DNA of 64,000 nt from a bacterium (GTDB lineage Bacteria; Myxococcota_A; Bradymonadia; UBA7976; UBA1532): positions 1 through 64,000 of the forward strand of contig JAUHYW010000053.1 of assembly GCA_030426085.1 (NCBI GenBank). Direction: 5' to 3'. This document shows positions 41,284-50,016 of the stretch, piece after piece (within the stretch, counting starts at the first letter, position 1; each line of letters opens with the position of its first letter). The notes under the pieces were generated by a model. It made no database searches. It saw only the letters and a list, made by a program, of their open reading frames with translations, and had not been told where the DNA came from. A program made the position numbers and the translations under genes.

Positions 41284-43697
41284 CCCCGGAGCGCTACAGC
41301 CGGCCGCTGCGCCTGGCGCTCGACTGGGTCGCCGTGGAGCTGCTCGACCCCCGCTGCGACGGCTCCGCGGCTGCGGCCGGGCTGGCCGATCTGCTCGTGC
41401 GGCACGGGGTGGCCGACCGGCGCCTCGCCGAGCGGGCGGTGGCAGGCCACGCCGCCCGCGAGGGGCGGGGCGAGGGACCGAGCGGGCTGGACGGGCTGGA
41501 GCACCTCGCCCGGGCGGTCTTCACCCTCGCCGACGGCCTGCCGGCTTTATTGCCGGGGCGGCTGGGTCGGGGGCTGATCCGGGCGATCGATCCCGACGGG
41601 CTGGCCTGTATGCACCCCGGGCTGCGGCTGCCGGCCGACGAGCCCTATGACTGGTCGACGGTGCCGCCCATCGCCGGGGTCGATCCGCTGCGCCAGATCT
41701 CGGGAGGCACGGTCGACACCCACGTGCACCTGGGCGGGATCCTGCCGCCGAGCTACTTCTGGATCGCGTTCTGCGGCGGGCAGTTGCCGTTGACCGCACT
41801 CGATGGGATCCAGAGCGTGAGGGCCCGCTACGCCGACCGCCGGGCGTGGATCGCGGCGGTCGGGGGCGCCGCCGCCGACCGGCTGGCGCTGGCGGGCGCG
41901 CTGCAAGAGCGGGGGCGGGTGTTCCGGGCGGCGCCGCCGGGCGACGACCCCCGGTGGGACGCCTTCCTCGCCCGGCTGGAGACGACCGCCGGCCCGACGC
42001 CCAGCCGGCGGCGGGTCCTGGAGCTGTCGTGGGAGCTGCGCCGGGGGCAGCGCCTGGAGCACGCGTTCGTCGATCCGCTGCGCGGCTGGCGCGAGGCCCA
42101 CTTCGCGGCCGGCGAGCGGCGGCTGCTCGTGGGCATCGCCCGCCACCTGCGCCGGGCGGTGTCCGATCGGCGCAGGTCGCGGGCCGAGCGGGCCCGGGTC
42201 GAGGGCGTGGCGGCGACCCTGCGCCGCTATCTGCGGGTGCGCAACGCCTTCCATCAGGTGCTGGTGCAGCTCCGGGGCGCGGGGGGGCTGGCCGAGTTCT
42301 TCGACTTCTTCCGGCGGCGGCGGGCGCTGACGCCGACCCCGCGCCAGAAGCGGCGTCGGCGGCGGCTGGTGGCGCGCTTCCAGCGCTCGCGTATGGCCGC
42401 GGCGGTGTCGTCCCAGCTCGTCGGGGCCTTCCCCGGCGACGCCGCGGGCGGGCCGACCCGCGACCTGGAGATCCGGACCCACCCCCCGACGGGGCGGCAC
42501 GCGCTGCGGGTCATGCGGGCCTGGATGCTGGGCATCGGGGACGCGGCTCGCGGTGATCCAGGCGCCGCGGCCGAGCGGCAGCGGGTCGGGCTCATCATGC
42601 ATGTGGGCCGCTCGGCGCGGGCCGATCTGGCCGTGAGCCGGGCCCGCCTCGGCCTGCGCTCGATGAAGGCGCTGCTCGCCGCGCACCCGGGCCTGCGGCG
42701 GGTGGTCGTGGGGGTCGATGTCACCGGGGACGAGCGCAACCAGCCGCCGCGGACCCTGGCGCCGGTCCTGGGGCTGGCCCGGGACAAGGTGCGGGCTCAC
42801 CGGGCCCGGTCGGGTCGACCGCGGCTGCGCATGGGCTGGACCTACCACGTGGGCGAAGACGCCTGGGATCTGCTCTCGGGCCTGCGCCATGTCGACGAGG
42901 TCGCCAGCCACGTGCTGCCCGCGGCCGGGGGGCGCCTGGGTCACGGTCTGGCGCTGTGTGATCCGCCGCGGCGGTTCTATGGCGCCCGGGACGGCTTCAC
43001 CGAGCCGACCCTCGGCGCCCACCTGCTGGATCTGGTGTGGGCCTGGGGGCGGCTGCGAGCGGCGCCCCACCCGGCGCACGGCGCGCTGGTCCGCTTCGTC
43101 GAGGAGCGGCTCGCCGGGCTGCTCGGTGGGCTCGATGGCGATCGGCTGACCGCATGCTGGCAGGCGATGGCTTTCGGGCGACGAGGCGATGAGCCAGACC
43201 GGAAGCTCGCATCCGAGGCCGAGCTGCTCGGCGCGCTGGCCGAGGACCCAGGTCTCGGCGAAGGGGTCGTGGTCGAGGGCCTGGCGCCCGAGTGGCTGCG
43301 CCTGATCGAGCGCTTGCAGGCGGTCTCGCGGGCCCGGCTGAGCCGGCGGCCGATCACCGTCGAGATCAACCCCACCTCGAACGTGATCATCGGGGCGTTC
43401 GGTGACTACCGCCACCTGCCCTACGACGCCCTGGTGGACGCCGAGCTGCCGGTCTCGATCAACACCGACGACCCGGGGCTCTTCCTCACCAACCTGAGCC
43501 ACGAGTACCTGCACCTGTACACGGCGCGCATGCTGGATCCGGACATGACCCACGATCGGGCGATGGCCTGGCTGAGGGCCCGGCTGCGGGACGGCCTGGA
43601 GAGCCGGTTCATCCGCCCCGATACGCCGACCCGGCGCGCGCTGATGGCCGACATGGCCCGGACGACGCCGCAGGTGCTGCTCTACGACCCGCCGTAG
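41280..43697 (+). CDS. rdrB: RdrB-like adenosine deaminase of a RADAR defence system
   Basis: An 805-residue protein with an adenosine-deaminase barrel. The zinc and catalytic residues are all present in order: HxH in VDTHVHLGG (H148, H150), HVGED (H523, E526), RLGHGLAL (H555), VEINPTSN, and SINTDDPG (D730, D731). About 370 residues separate HxH from the next His, far more than the roughly 200 in ordinary deaminases; this large insertion and total length match RdrB. RADAR RdrB deaminates adenosine in RNA and/or ATP to inosine forms during infection (literature). The start overlaps the rdrA stop by four bases (ATGA). It is the last gene of the operon. A housekeeping deaminase is unlikely because of size and context. 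Confidence 0.85.
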   Translation: MTPERYSRPLRLALDWVAVELLDPRCDGSAAAAGLADLLVRHGVADRRLAERAVAGHAAREGRGEGPSGLDGLEHLARAVFTLADGLPALLPGRLGRGLIRAIDPDGLACMHPGLRLPADEPYDWSTVPPIAGVDPLRQISGGTVDTHVHLGGILPPSYFWIAFCGGQLPLTALDGIQSVRARYADRRAWIAAVGGAAADRLALAGALQERGRVFRAAPPGDDPRWDAFLARLETTAGPTPSRRRVLELSWELRRGQRLEHAFVDPLRGWREAHFAAGERRLLVGIARHLRRAVSDRRRSRAERARVEGVAATLRRYLRVRNAFHQVLVQLRGAGGLAEFFDFFRRRRALTPTPRQKRRRRRLVARFQRSRMAAAVSSQLVGAFPGDAAGGPTRDLEIRTHPPTGRHALRVMRAWMLGIGDAARGDPGAAAERQRVGLIMHVGRSARADLAVSRARLGLRSMKALLAAHPGLRRVVVGVDVTGDERNQPPRTLAPVLGLARDKVRAHRARSGRPRLRMGWTYHVGEDAWDLLSGLRHVDEVASHVLPAAGGRLGHGLALCDPPRRFYGARDGFTEPTLGAHLLDLVWAWGRLRAAPHPAHGALVRFVEERLAGLLGGLDGDRLTACWQAMAFGRRGDEPDRKLASEAELLGALAEDPGLGEGVVVEGLAPEWLRLIERLQAVSRARLSRRPITVEINPTSNVIIGAFGDYRHLPYDALVDAELPVSINTDDPGLFLTNLSHEYLHLYTARMLDPDMTHDRAMAWLRARLRDGLESRFIRPDTPTRRALMADMARTTPQVLLYDPP

Positions 43698-43757
43698 AGC
43701 GCCGAGCCACGCACGCCGGCCCTCCGCGCCGCTTCTCATCGACCGGACGATTTGCTG

Positions 43758-43763
43758 TATGAT
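43758..43763 (+). promoter_or_regulatory. Candidate -10 box TATGAT
   Basis: TATGAT (43758-43763), directly preceded by CTG, 26 bases before the ATG at 43789. TTCTCA at 43733-43738 is a possible -35 at 19 bases, not strong. It marks the point where the defence operon ends and a new transcript begins. Confidence 0.4.
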
Positions 43764-43788
43764 GCGCGCCGACCGGGAGGTGACGGTG

Positions 43789-45048
43789 ATGAACCGACTG
43801 ATGGCGGTCGTCGCGCTGGGGGCGCTGTGGCCCGCCGCGGCGATCGGACAGACGTGCGGGCCGACCCAGCAGACGATCGGGTGGTCCCAGCCGAACAAGG
43901 TGCCCATCAGCGACGACAACGCCGTGCGCTGGCCCACCGACGGGTCTTTCCGGGTGGCGTACAGCGGCCCGTGGTGCCCCGACGACAGCCAGATCGAGCT
44001 GGTGAAGATCGCCGAGGACGGCAGCAACGGCGAGGTCATCCCGTCCCAGGTCCGCATCTACACCCCCTTCACCCTGGTCACCAACGCCCCCGAGGCTCTG
44101 ACGCTGCTCGAGATCGACCCCGAGCCCGAGCTGGAGGCGCGGGCCGACTACCGCATCCTGGTGCGGCCCCCCGACCCGGCGCTGGTCGCCAACGAGGAGT
44201 TCGTCATCGAGCTGCGCACCCAGGGCGGGCCGGCGGGCGCATTCCCCGACTTCGAGGGCGTCCGCAACGTCGAGCTCGACGGGCCGGTGTGCGGTGAGAC
44301 CGGCTCGCTGCAGCGGGCCGACAACAACAACCCCGCCTGCCCGGTGCCCAACCTGCTGCGGCTGCTGGTGTCGTTCCAGCCCATCGACCGGGCCGACGTG
44401 GCCTACATCATCTACCGGGTCAGCTCGACGCCGCTCGACGACGCCGGCGCGCCGATCGAGGACATGGCCGACAGCACGCCCATCCCGCTCGAGTTCCAGA
44501 ACGGCGCCCGCGACCTCTTCGGCACCGGCGTGCCGCTGCGTCAGGTGCGGGTCCCGGTGCCCTACCACCCGCTGCCCCGCGTCGACTGCTTCAGCGTGCG
44601 CGCGCTCGACGAGTACGGCCGCGAGCGGCGGGGGTCCGACGCCGAGGCGTGCATCACCCTGAACCGCATCCACGGCGAGGACTGCCCGCTGGACCAGTGC
44701 ACCGAGATGCAGTGCATGGGCATCCCCGAGCCCAACCCGTTCGAGGCCGGGGCGCCGGTGCCGGGGCAGATGTGCGACAACATCGGGCTCGGCGGGGGCG
44801 ACCCCGACCGGCCCATCCCCCCGGTGGGCGAGGAGCCCGACGCCATGGTGCCCGACGCCGGCCTGCCCGACGGCGGGCCCGACGGCGACGGCGGGGTCGG
44901 CGCCGAAGAGGGCGGCAGCGGCGGCGGCGGTGGCGGCGCGGGCCCCCTCGGCTGCCGGGTCGACCTCGGCCTCGGCGGCTCGGCCCCCTGGCCGCTCCTG
45001 CTCCTGCTCCTGCCCGCCCTGCGCCGCCGGCGCCATCCCGAGGGCTGA
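43789..45048 (+). CDS. Secreted protein with a MYXO-CTERM-like sorting tail
   Basis: A 419-residue exported protein. The ATG at 43789 is preceded by GGGAGGTGA and opens a signal peptide (MNRLMAVVALGALWPAAAIG). The mature part is beta-rich with Fn3-like spacing and paired cysteines, e.g. VAYIIYRVSSTPLDD and PRVDCFSVRALDEYGRE. After a Gly/Asp/Pro linker, the last 30 residues read as a sorting tag: a GC pair, a hydrophobic stretch (WPLLLLLLPAL) and a terminal RRRR cluster. This is the layout of MYXO-CTERM-type signals, which mark surface-anchored proteins in Myxococcota. I do not know the function. It lies 91 bases after rdrB and is probably not part of that operon. Confidence 0.8.
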   Translation: MNRLMAVVALGALWPAAAIGQTCGPTQQTIGWSQPNKVPISDDNAVRWPTDGSFRVAYSGPWCPDDSQIELVKIAEDGSNGEVIPSQVRIYTPFTLVTNAPEALTLLEIDPEPELEARADYRILVRPPDPALVANEEFVIELRTQGGPAGAFPDFEGVRNVELDGPVCGETGSLQRADNNNPACPVPNLLRLLVSFQPIDRADVAYIIYRVSSTPLDDAGAPIEDMADSTPIPLEFQNGARDLFGTGVPLRQVRVPVPYHPLPRVDCFSVRALDEYGRERRGSDAEACITLNRIHGEDCPLDQCTEMQCMGIPEPNPFEAGAPVPGQMCDNIGLGGGDPDRPIPPVGEEPDAMVPDAGLPDGGPDGDGGVGAEEGGSGGGGGGAGPLGCRVDLGLGGSAPWPLLLLLLPALRRRRHPEG

Positions 45049-45137
45049 CGGCCCGCCATCCCCCGGCGCCCGTCGGCCCGCCCCCGCCCGAATCCACCCG
45101 CATCCACCGAATCACCGACCGCCATCGGAGCGCATCG

Positions 45138-46490
45138 ATGAGCATCAAGCCCCGCATCCTCAAGGGCTTCAACGACTATCTGCCCGACGTCATGCTGCCC
45201 AAGCAGCGCATGCTCGACACCGTCGCCCGCACCTTCGAGCAGTTCGGCTTCGCGCCCTTGCAGACCCCGGCCCTGGAGTACGCCGACGTCCTGCTCGGCA
45301 AGTACGGCGACGAGGGCGACAAGCTGCTGTACCGCTTCAGGGACAACGGCGACCGGGACGTGGCCCTGCGCTACGACCTGACCGTGCCCCTCGCCCGGGT
45401 GGTGGCGATGAACCGGCACCTCGGGGCGCCGTTCAAGCGGTACCAGATCGCGCCGGTCTGGCGGGCCGAGAAGCCGGGCCCCGGGCGCTACCGCGAGTTC
45501 TTGCAGTGCGACGTCGACATCGTCGGGGTGGCCGATCTGATGGCCGACGCCGAGTGCATGGCGGTGGGCGCGGCGGTGCTCGACGCGCTGGAGGTGGGCC
45601 CGTACGTCCTGCGGGTCAACAACCGCAAGCTGCTGACCGGGCTCCTGCTGCGCCTGGGCATCGACGAGGGCGAGCCGGCCCTGGCCGTGCTGCGCACCGT
45701 CGACAAGCTGCCCAAGATCGGAGAGGACGCGGTCCGCGAGGCGCTGAGAGAGCAGAACGGCCTCGATCCGGCGGCCGTCGACGGCATCTTCGAGTTCCTG
45801 GCGCTCGACCCGGCCGATCTGGGCGCGTGGTTCGAGGAGGGATCGCCCGGCCGGGTGGGCGCCGACGAGCTGAGCACCCTGCTGCGGCTGGCCGACGAGC
45901 TGGGCATCGCCGACCGGGTCGAGGTCGACCTCTCCATCGCCCGGGGCCTGGACTACTACACCGGCACCATCTACGAGACCTTCGTGCGCGAGCGGGAGTG
46001 GATGGGATCGGTGATGTCGGGCGGGCGCTACGACACGCTGCTGTCGATGTTCGGCGGCCAGCCGGTGCCCGCGGTGGGCATCAGCCTGGGGGTCGACCGC
46101 CTGTTCTCGGTGCTGCTCGGTCAGGGGCAGGTCCAGCCGGCGGCGAGCCCGGCCGAGGTGCTGGTGACGGTGTTCTCCGAGGAGACCCGTGCGGCGAGCT
46201 ACCAGGCGGCGGCGGCGTTCCGGGCGGCGGGCATCCCCACCGAGGTCTACCCCGGCGCGGCCCGCATGAAGAAGCAGTTCAAGCACGCCGACCGCCAGCG
46301 CATCCCGTTCGTGGTGGTCATCGGCCCCGACGAGGCGGCGGCGGGCGCGGTCAAGCTCAAGGACATGCACACCGGCCGGGAGTGGGTGGTGCCGCTCGAC
46401 AAGGCGATGGAGAAGCGCAACCGGGTCGCCGGGGCCCGCAGCCGCCGGGGGCGCAACAGCCGCGGACCGTCGCCCGACAACCGTAGCTGA
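45138..46490 (+). CDS. hisS: Histidyl-tRNA synthetase
   Basis: Charges tRNA-His with histidine in the cytoplasm. The 450-residue product has the class II pattern: motif 1 region near KGFNDYLPD, motif 2 in APVWRAEKPGPGRYREFLQC, the histidine-specific ARGLDYYTGTIYE and motif 3 with GGRYDTL and GISLGVDRL. The C-terminal anticodon-binding domain (about 325-415) is complete, which separates it from the HisZ paralogue. A short Arg/Ser-rich tail ends the protein. The ATG at 45138 follows GGAG. It starts 89 bases after the sorting-tail gene; no separate promoter is obvious. Confidence 0.96.
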   Translation: MSIKPRILKGFNDYLPDVMLPKQRMLDTVARTFEQFGFAPLQTPALEYADVLLGKYGDEGDKLLYRFRDNGDRDVALRYDLTVPLARVVAMNRHLGAPFKRYQIAPVWRAEKPGPGRYREFLQCDVDIVGVADLMADAECMAVGAAVLDALEVGPYVLRVNNRKLLTGLLLRLGIDEGEPALAVLRTVDKLPKIGEDAVREALREQNGLDPAAVDGIFEFLALDPADLGAWFEEGSPGRVGADELSTLLRLADELGIADRVEVDLSIARGLDYYTGTIYETFVREREWMGSVMSGGRYDTLLSMFGGQPVPAVGISLGVDRLFSVLLGQGQVQPAASPAEVLVTVFSEETRAASYQAAAAFRAAGIPTEVYPGAARMKKQFKHADRQRIPFVVVIGPDEAAAGAVKLKDMHTGREWVVPLDKAMEKRNRVAGARSRRGRNSRGPSPDNRS

Positions 46491-46515
46491 CGGGCGGCCG
46501 GGGATGGGTTAGGCT
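46487..46515 (+). promoter_or_regulatory. Candidate promoter for the lipoprotein at 46547
   Basis: CTGACG (46487-46492, overlapping the hisS stop), 17 bases, then TAGGCT (46510-46515). The transcript would begin near 46522, 25 bases before the ATG. The spacing is right; the -35 differs from TTGACA in two of six positions. Confidence 0.45.
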
Positions 46516-46546
46516 CCCCGCGCACCCCGACCCCGGAGCCCCGACG

Positions 46547-47191
46547 ATGCGCACACCGACCCTCGCCATCCTGTGTCTGTTGCTCGGCGGCCTGTGGGCC
46601 TGCCAGTCCAAGAGCGGCGCCGACAAGCGCAACGAGATCCTGGCCACGCCGGCGCCCTGCGAGACCGACAAGGAGTGCGCCGACGGCTTCATCTGTCAGG
46701 AGAAGACGTGCCAGAAGGGCGAGCGCTCGGCCAAGGAGCTGGCCGCCCGCCGGGCCGCCGAGGCGAAGAAGAAGGCCGACGAAGAGGCGAAGAAGCGGGC
46801 GGTCAAGCCCGGCGAAGGGCGCCTCACGGTCCGCATCTGCCCCGGCTTCAAGAACACCCCCGAGGCCATCGGCACCCTCATCGCCACCCACCAGGAGACC
46901 AAGAAGCGCAAGGTCCTGCACATGGCGATGGAGGCCCCCGAGCTGGGCTGGCAGATGGAGTTCACCTACCCCTCGCTGCCGCTGGGGGTCTACGACGTCA
47001 CCGCCGACTACGGCATCCAGAAGGGCGGCGTGCCCGACGTGGTGCGGCTCAAGTGCGACCCCAAAGCCAAGCCGTGCCGGGACGAGACCATCCGCGAGAT
47101 CACGGTGGTGCTGCCCGAGAATGAGCCGCCCCGCGAGCGCAACGAGAAGGGCGAGCCCAAGCTCAAGGCGTGTGACTTCATCGCCGAGTAG
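46547..47191 (+). CDS. Lipoprotein with a Cys-pair motif and charged linker
   Basis: A 214-residue lipoprotein. The signal peptide ends in LWAC (Cys19). A short disulfide-type motif follows (CETDKECADGFICQEKTCQK, about 38-57), a shorter cousin of the Cys-rich repeats in the larger lipoproteins here. Then a Lys/Ala/Glu helix of about 25 residues (AARRAAEAKKKADEEAKKRA) leads to a beta-rich C-terminal domain of about 120 residues (RLTVRICPGFKN, MEFTYPSLPLGVYDVTADYG). No known enzyme motif is seen. It lies between hisS and the amidohydrolase pair, 28 bases before the latter. Confidence 0.8.
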   Translation: MRTPTLAILCLLLGGLWACQSKSGADKRNEILATPAPCETDKECADGFICQEKTCQKGERSAKELAARRAAEAKKKADEEAKKRAVKPGEGRLTVRICPGFKNTPEAIGTLIATHQETKKRKVLHMAMEAPELGWQMEFTYPSLPLGVYDVTADYGIQKGGVPDVVRLKCDPKAKPCRDETIREITVVLPENEPPRERNEKGEPKLKACDFIAE

Positions 47192-47219
47192 CCGCCCGCA
47201 TCCCCCGCCCGGAGACCGC

Positions 47220-48788
47220 ATGCGCCGTCGATCCCCCCGCCCCGGGTCCTTCGCCCCGCTCGCCGCGCTGTGCCTGGCGCTCGCGGCCTGCGGCGGCGGC
47301 CCGCAGAAGACCCCCGACAAGCCGGAGCCGGTGCCGCTCGACCCCCCGGTCGCCGAGGCCCCGCCGGCCCTGACCGGCCTGCGCGACGCCGCCCCGGCGA
47401 TCCTGATCCGGGGCGTGACCCTGCTGACCGCCGACCCCGAGGCGCCGCGCATCGAGCGGGGCTGGATCCGGGTGAAGGACGGGCTCATCGCCGGGATGGG
47501 CGAGGGCGACGGCCCGGCGCCGGCCGACGGCGAGCGGCTCATCGAGGGCCGGCGCCGGGTCGTGACCCCGGGGCTCATCGACACCCACAGCCACCTCGGG
47601 GTCTACGCCGCGCCGCACACCTGGGCCCACGCCGACGGCAACGAGATGACCGGCCCCATCACCGCCGGGGTCCGGGCCGAGGACGCCTTCTGGCCCCAGG
47701 ATCCGGGCATCCAGCGGGCGGTCGCCGGCGGGGTGACGACGATCATGGCCCTGCCCGGGTCGGGCAACCTGATGGGCGGCCGGGGGGTGGTGCTCAAGCT
47801 GCACCCGGCGCGCGAGGCGCGGGCGATGCGGTTCCCCGGGGCCCAGGACGGCCTGAAGATGGCCTGCGGGGAGAACCCCAAGCGGGTCTACGGGCAGAAG
47901 GGCGCCATGCCGATGAGCCGCATGGGCAGCGCCTACCTGATGCGGGACAAGTTCATGGCCGCCCGCCGCTACCAGCGGGACTGGGCCGAGTGGCGGGCCA
48001 GCCCCGAGGAGAGCGACGGCGGCGAGAAGACCCCCAAGGTGCCGCCCAAGCGCGATCTGGTGCTCGAGACGCTGGCCGCGGTGCTCGACGGCGACATCCG
48101 GGTGCACATCCACTGCTATCGGGCCGATGAGATGCTGCTGCAGCTCGGGCTGGCCGAGGAGTTCGGCTACCCGGTCGCCTCGTTCCACCACGCCACCGAG
48201 GCGTACAAGATCCGGGACGTGCTCGCCGCCCGGGGGGTCGGGGTGAGCACCTGGGCCGACTGGTGGGGCTTCAAGGTCGAGGCGTGGGACGCCATCGAGC
48301 AGAACCTCGCCCTGACCCATATGGCGGGGGGGCTGGCCATCGTGCACTCCGACAGCGCCCGGGGCATCCAGCGGCTGAATCAAGAGGCGGCCAAGGGCCT
48401 CGCCGCCGGGCTGCACGCCGGGCTGAAGCCCGACCCCGGCGCGCCCGAGGGCATCACGCTCGACGCCGACGCCGCCCTGCGCTGGATCACGATCAACCCC
48501 GCCCGGGCGCTGGGCATCGACGACCGCACCGGCAGCCTCGCGCCGGGCAAGATGGCCGACCTCGTGCTGTGGGACCGGGACCCGCTGAGCGTCTACGCCC
48601 GGGCCGAGCTGGTGCTGATCGACGGCCACGTCCGGCACGACGCGGCGCAGCCCCAGCCGCCGTGGAGCGACTTCGAGGTCGGCCTCGACGCCGGCCTGCC
48701 GCCGGTGGATCCGAAGCCGGGCCCGCCCTACAGCGGCCCGCGGGGCAGCCGGGGCAGCCGGTCGACGCCCCAGGGAGGTGAGCGATGA
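47220..48788 (+). CDS. Amidohydrolase-family lipoprotein
   Basis: A 522-residue exported metal-dependent hydrolase. The signal peptide ends at LALAAC. After a Pro-rich linker there is the start strand ILIRGVTLLTADPEAPRI, the metal site GLIDTHSHLGVY (HxH), DIRVHIHCYRADEM, YPVASFHHATEAY and an aspartate in AIVHSDSARG. The end, RALGIDDRTGSLAPGKMADL, is the usual composite beta-domain closing segment. These are imidazolonepropionase-like amidohydrolases of unknown substrate. The ATG at 47220 has GGAG just upstream. Its stop overlaps the next gene's start by four bases. That next gene is a relative with a damaged metal site, so the two may form a heteromer (inference). Confidence 0.88.
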   Translation: MRRRSPRPGSFAPLAALCLALAACGGGPQKTPDKPEPVPLDPPVAEAPPALTGLRDAAPAILIRGVTLLTADPEAPRIERGWIRVKDGLIAGMGEGDGPAPADGERLIEGRRRVVTPGLIDTHSHLGVYAAPHTWAHADGNEMTGPITAGVRAEDAFWPQDPGIQRAVAGGVTTIMALPGSGNLMGGRGVVLKLHPAREARAMRFPGAQDGLKMACGENPKRVYGQKGAMPMSRMGSAYLMRDKFMAARRYQRDWAEWRASPEESDGGEKTPKVPPKRDLVLETLAAVLDGDIRVHIHCYRADEMLLQLGLAEEFGYPVASFHHATEAYKIRDVLAARGVGVSTWADWWGFKVEAWDAIEQNLALTHMAGGLAIVHSDSARGIQRLNQEAAKGLAAGLHAGLKPDPGAPEGITLDADAALRWITINPARALGIDDRTGSLAPGKMADLVLWDRDPLSVYARAELVLIDGHVRHDAAQPQPPWSDFEVGLDAGLPPVDPKPGPPYSGPRGSRGSRSTPQGGER

Positions 48789-50002
48789 ACGGCGCGCTCC
48801 TGGCGATCATCGCCATCGTCGGCGGCACGGTGCACCCGGTGGACGGCGACCCGATATCGAACGGCACGGTGCTCATCGAAGACGGGCGCATCACCGCGAT
48901 CACCGCCAACCTGACAGCCCCGCCCGGGGCCCGGGTGATCGACGCCACCGGCAAGGTGGTCACCCCGGGCCTGATCGACGCCGAGACCGGGCTCGGGCTG
49001 ACCGAGATCTGGGGCGCCGAAGAGACGGTCGACAACAGCGGCGAGGGCGACCCCGTCCGGGCCGCCTACCGCGCGCTGGACGCCTTCAACCCCGACAGCC
49101 TCGTCATCCCGGTGCAGCGGGCCCACGGCATCACCACCGCGATCAGCGCCCCCGGCGGGGGCCTCATCTCGGGGCAGGCGGCGGCGGTGCCCCTGTGGGG
49201 CGGCCCGCCGATCGACGGGGTGGCGATGTTCGCCAACCTCGGCCGGCGGTCGAAGGGCAGCCGGGGGGTGGCCATCGCCGACCTGCGGGAGGTGCTCGAC
49301 GACGCCCGCAGCTACCAGAAGAACACCCGGGCCTTCGAGCGCAACGCCTACCGCCGGCTGGCGGCGGGGCGGCTCGACCTCGAGGCCCTGATCCCGGTGC
49401 TGCGGGGCGAGGTGCCGCTGACCGTGCGGGCGAACCGGCGCAGCGACATCGCCGCCGCGCTGGGCATCGCCGAGGCGTTCGGGCTGCGGCTGATCGTCAG
49501 CGGGGGGGCCGAGGCGTGGATGCTGGCCGACGCGCTCGCCGCGGCCCGGGTGCCGGTGATCGTCGACCCGATGCTCAACGCGCCGGAGCACTTCGACGCG
49601 CTGCACGCCCGGGCCGACGCGCCCCGGGTGCTGGTCGAGGCGGGGGTCGAGGTCGCCTTGTCGACCTTCTCGGTGCACGGGGTGCGCACGCTGCGGCAGG
49701 CGGCGGGCAACGCGGTGCGCGAGGGCCTCGATCGGGCGGCCGCGCTGCGGGCGGTGACCCGGGCCCCGGCGCAGATCTACGGCCTCGGCGACCGGGGCCG
49801 GCTGCGGCCGGGCGCGGTGGCCGATGTCGTGGTGTGGAGCGGCGACCCGTTCGAACTGTCGACCCGCGCCGAGCGGGTGATCATCGGCGGTCGGGAGGCC
49901 CCGCGAGACCACCGGCAGTCGGCCCTGCTCGAGCGCTACCGGACCCTGCCCGACCGGATCCGGCCTCCGGGCGACGACGCGGCGCGTCGAACCGCGCCCT
50001 GA
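48785..50002 (+). CDS. Amidohydrolase homologue with a degenerate metal site
   Basis: A 405-residue relative of the preceding enzyme, starting at an ATG after GGGAGGTG within the previous stop. It keeps the entry strands (IVGGTVHPVDGDPISNGTVL, VVTPGLIDAETGLGLTE) and the closing segment (RGRLRPGAVADVVVWSGDPF), but the HxH of the metal site is replaced: LIDAETG, without either histidine. Later His and Asp ligands are also not evident. It has a hydrophobic start but no clear cleaved signal. Inactive homologues next to an active amidohydrolase are known from periplasmic enzyme pairs. It might bind, not cleave, the same ligand, or stabilise the partner; both are inferences. Confidence 0.85.
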   Translation: MNGALLAIIAIVGGTVHPVDGDPISNGTVLIEDGRITAITANLTAPPGARVIDATGKVVTPGLIDAETGLGLTEIWGAEETVDNSGEGDPVRAAYRALDAFNPDSLVIPVQRAHGITTAISAPGGGLISGQAAAVPLWGGPPIDGVAMFANLGRRSKGSRGVAIADLREVLDDARSYQKNTRAFERNAYRRLAAGRLDLEALIPVLRGEVPLTVRANRRSDIAAALGIAEAFGLRLIVSGGAEAWMLADALAAARVPVIVDPMLNAPEHFDALHARADAPRVLVEAGVEVALSTFSVHGVRTLRQAAGNAVREGLDRAAALRAVTRAPAQIYGLGDRGRLRPGAVADVVVWSGDPFELSTRAERVIIGGREAPRDHRQSALLERYRTLPDRIRPPGDDAARRTAP

Positions 50003-50016
50003 TCGTCATTCCGATC

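Noticed and set aside
41280-43697. rdrB read as a housekeeping adenosine deaminase (add)
   Set aside because: It is more than twice the usual length, has a large insertion in the barrel and is coupled to an ATPase gene.
41547-44057. An 836-codon minus-strand frame opposite rdrB
   Set aside because: The plus strand carries the full deaminase motif set; the minus product is Pro/Gln/His/Arg low complexity.
45138-46490. hisS read as the HisZ regulatory subunit
   Set aside because: A complete anticodon-binding domain and histidine-specific motifs are present.
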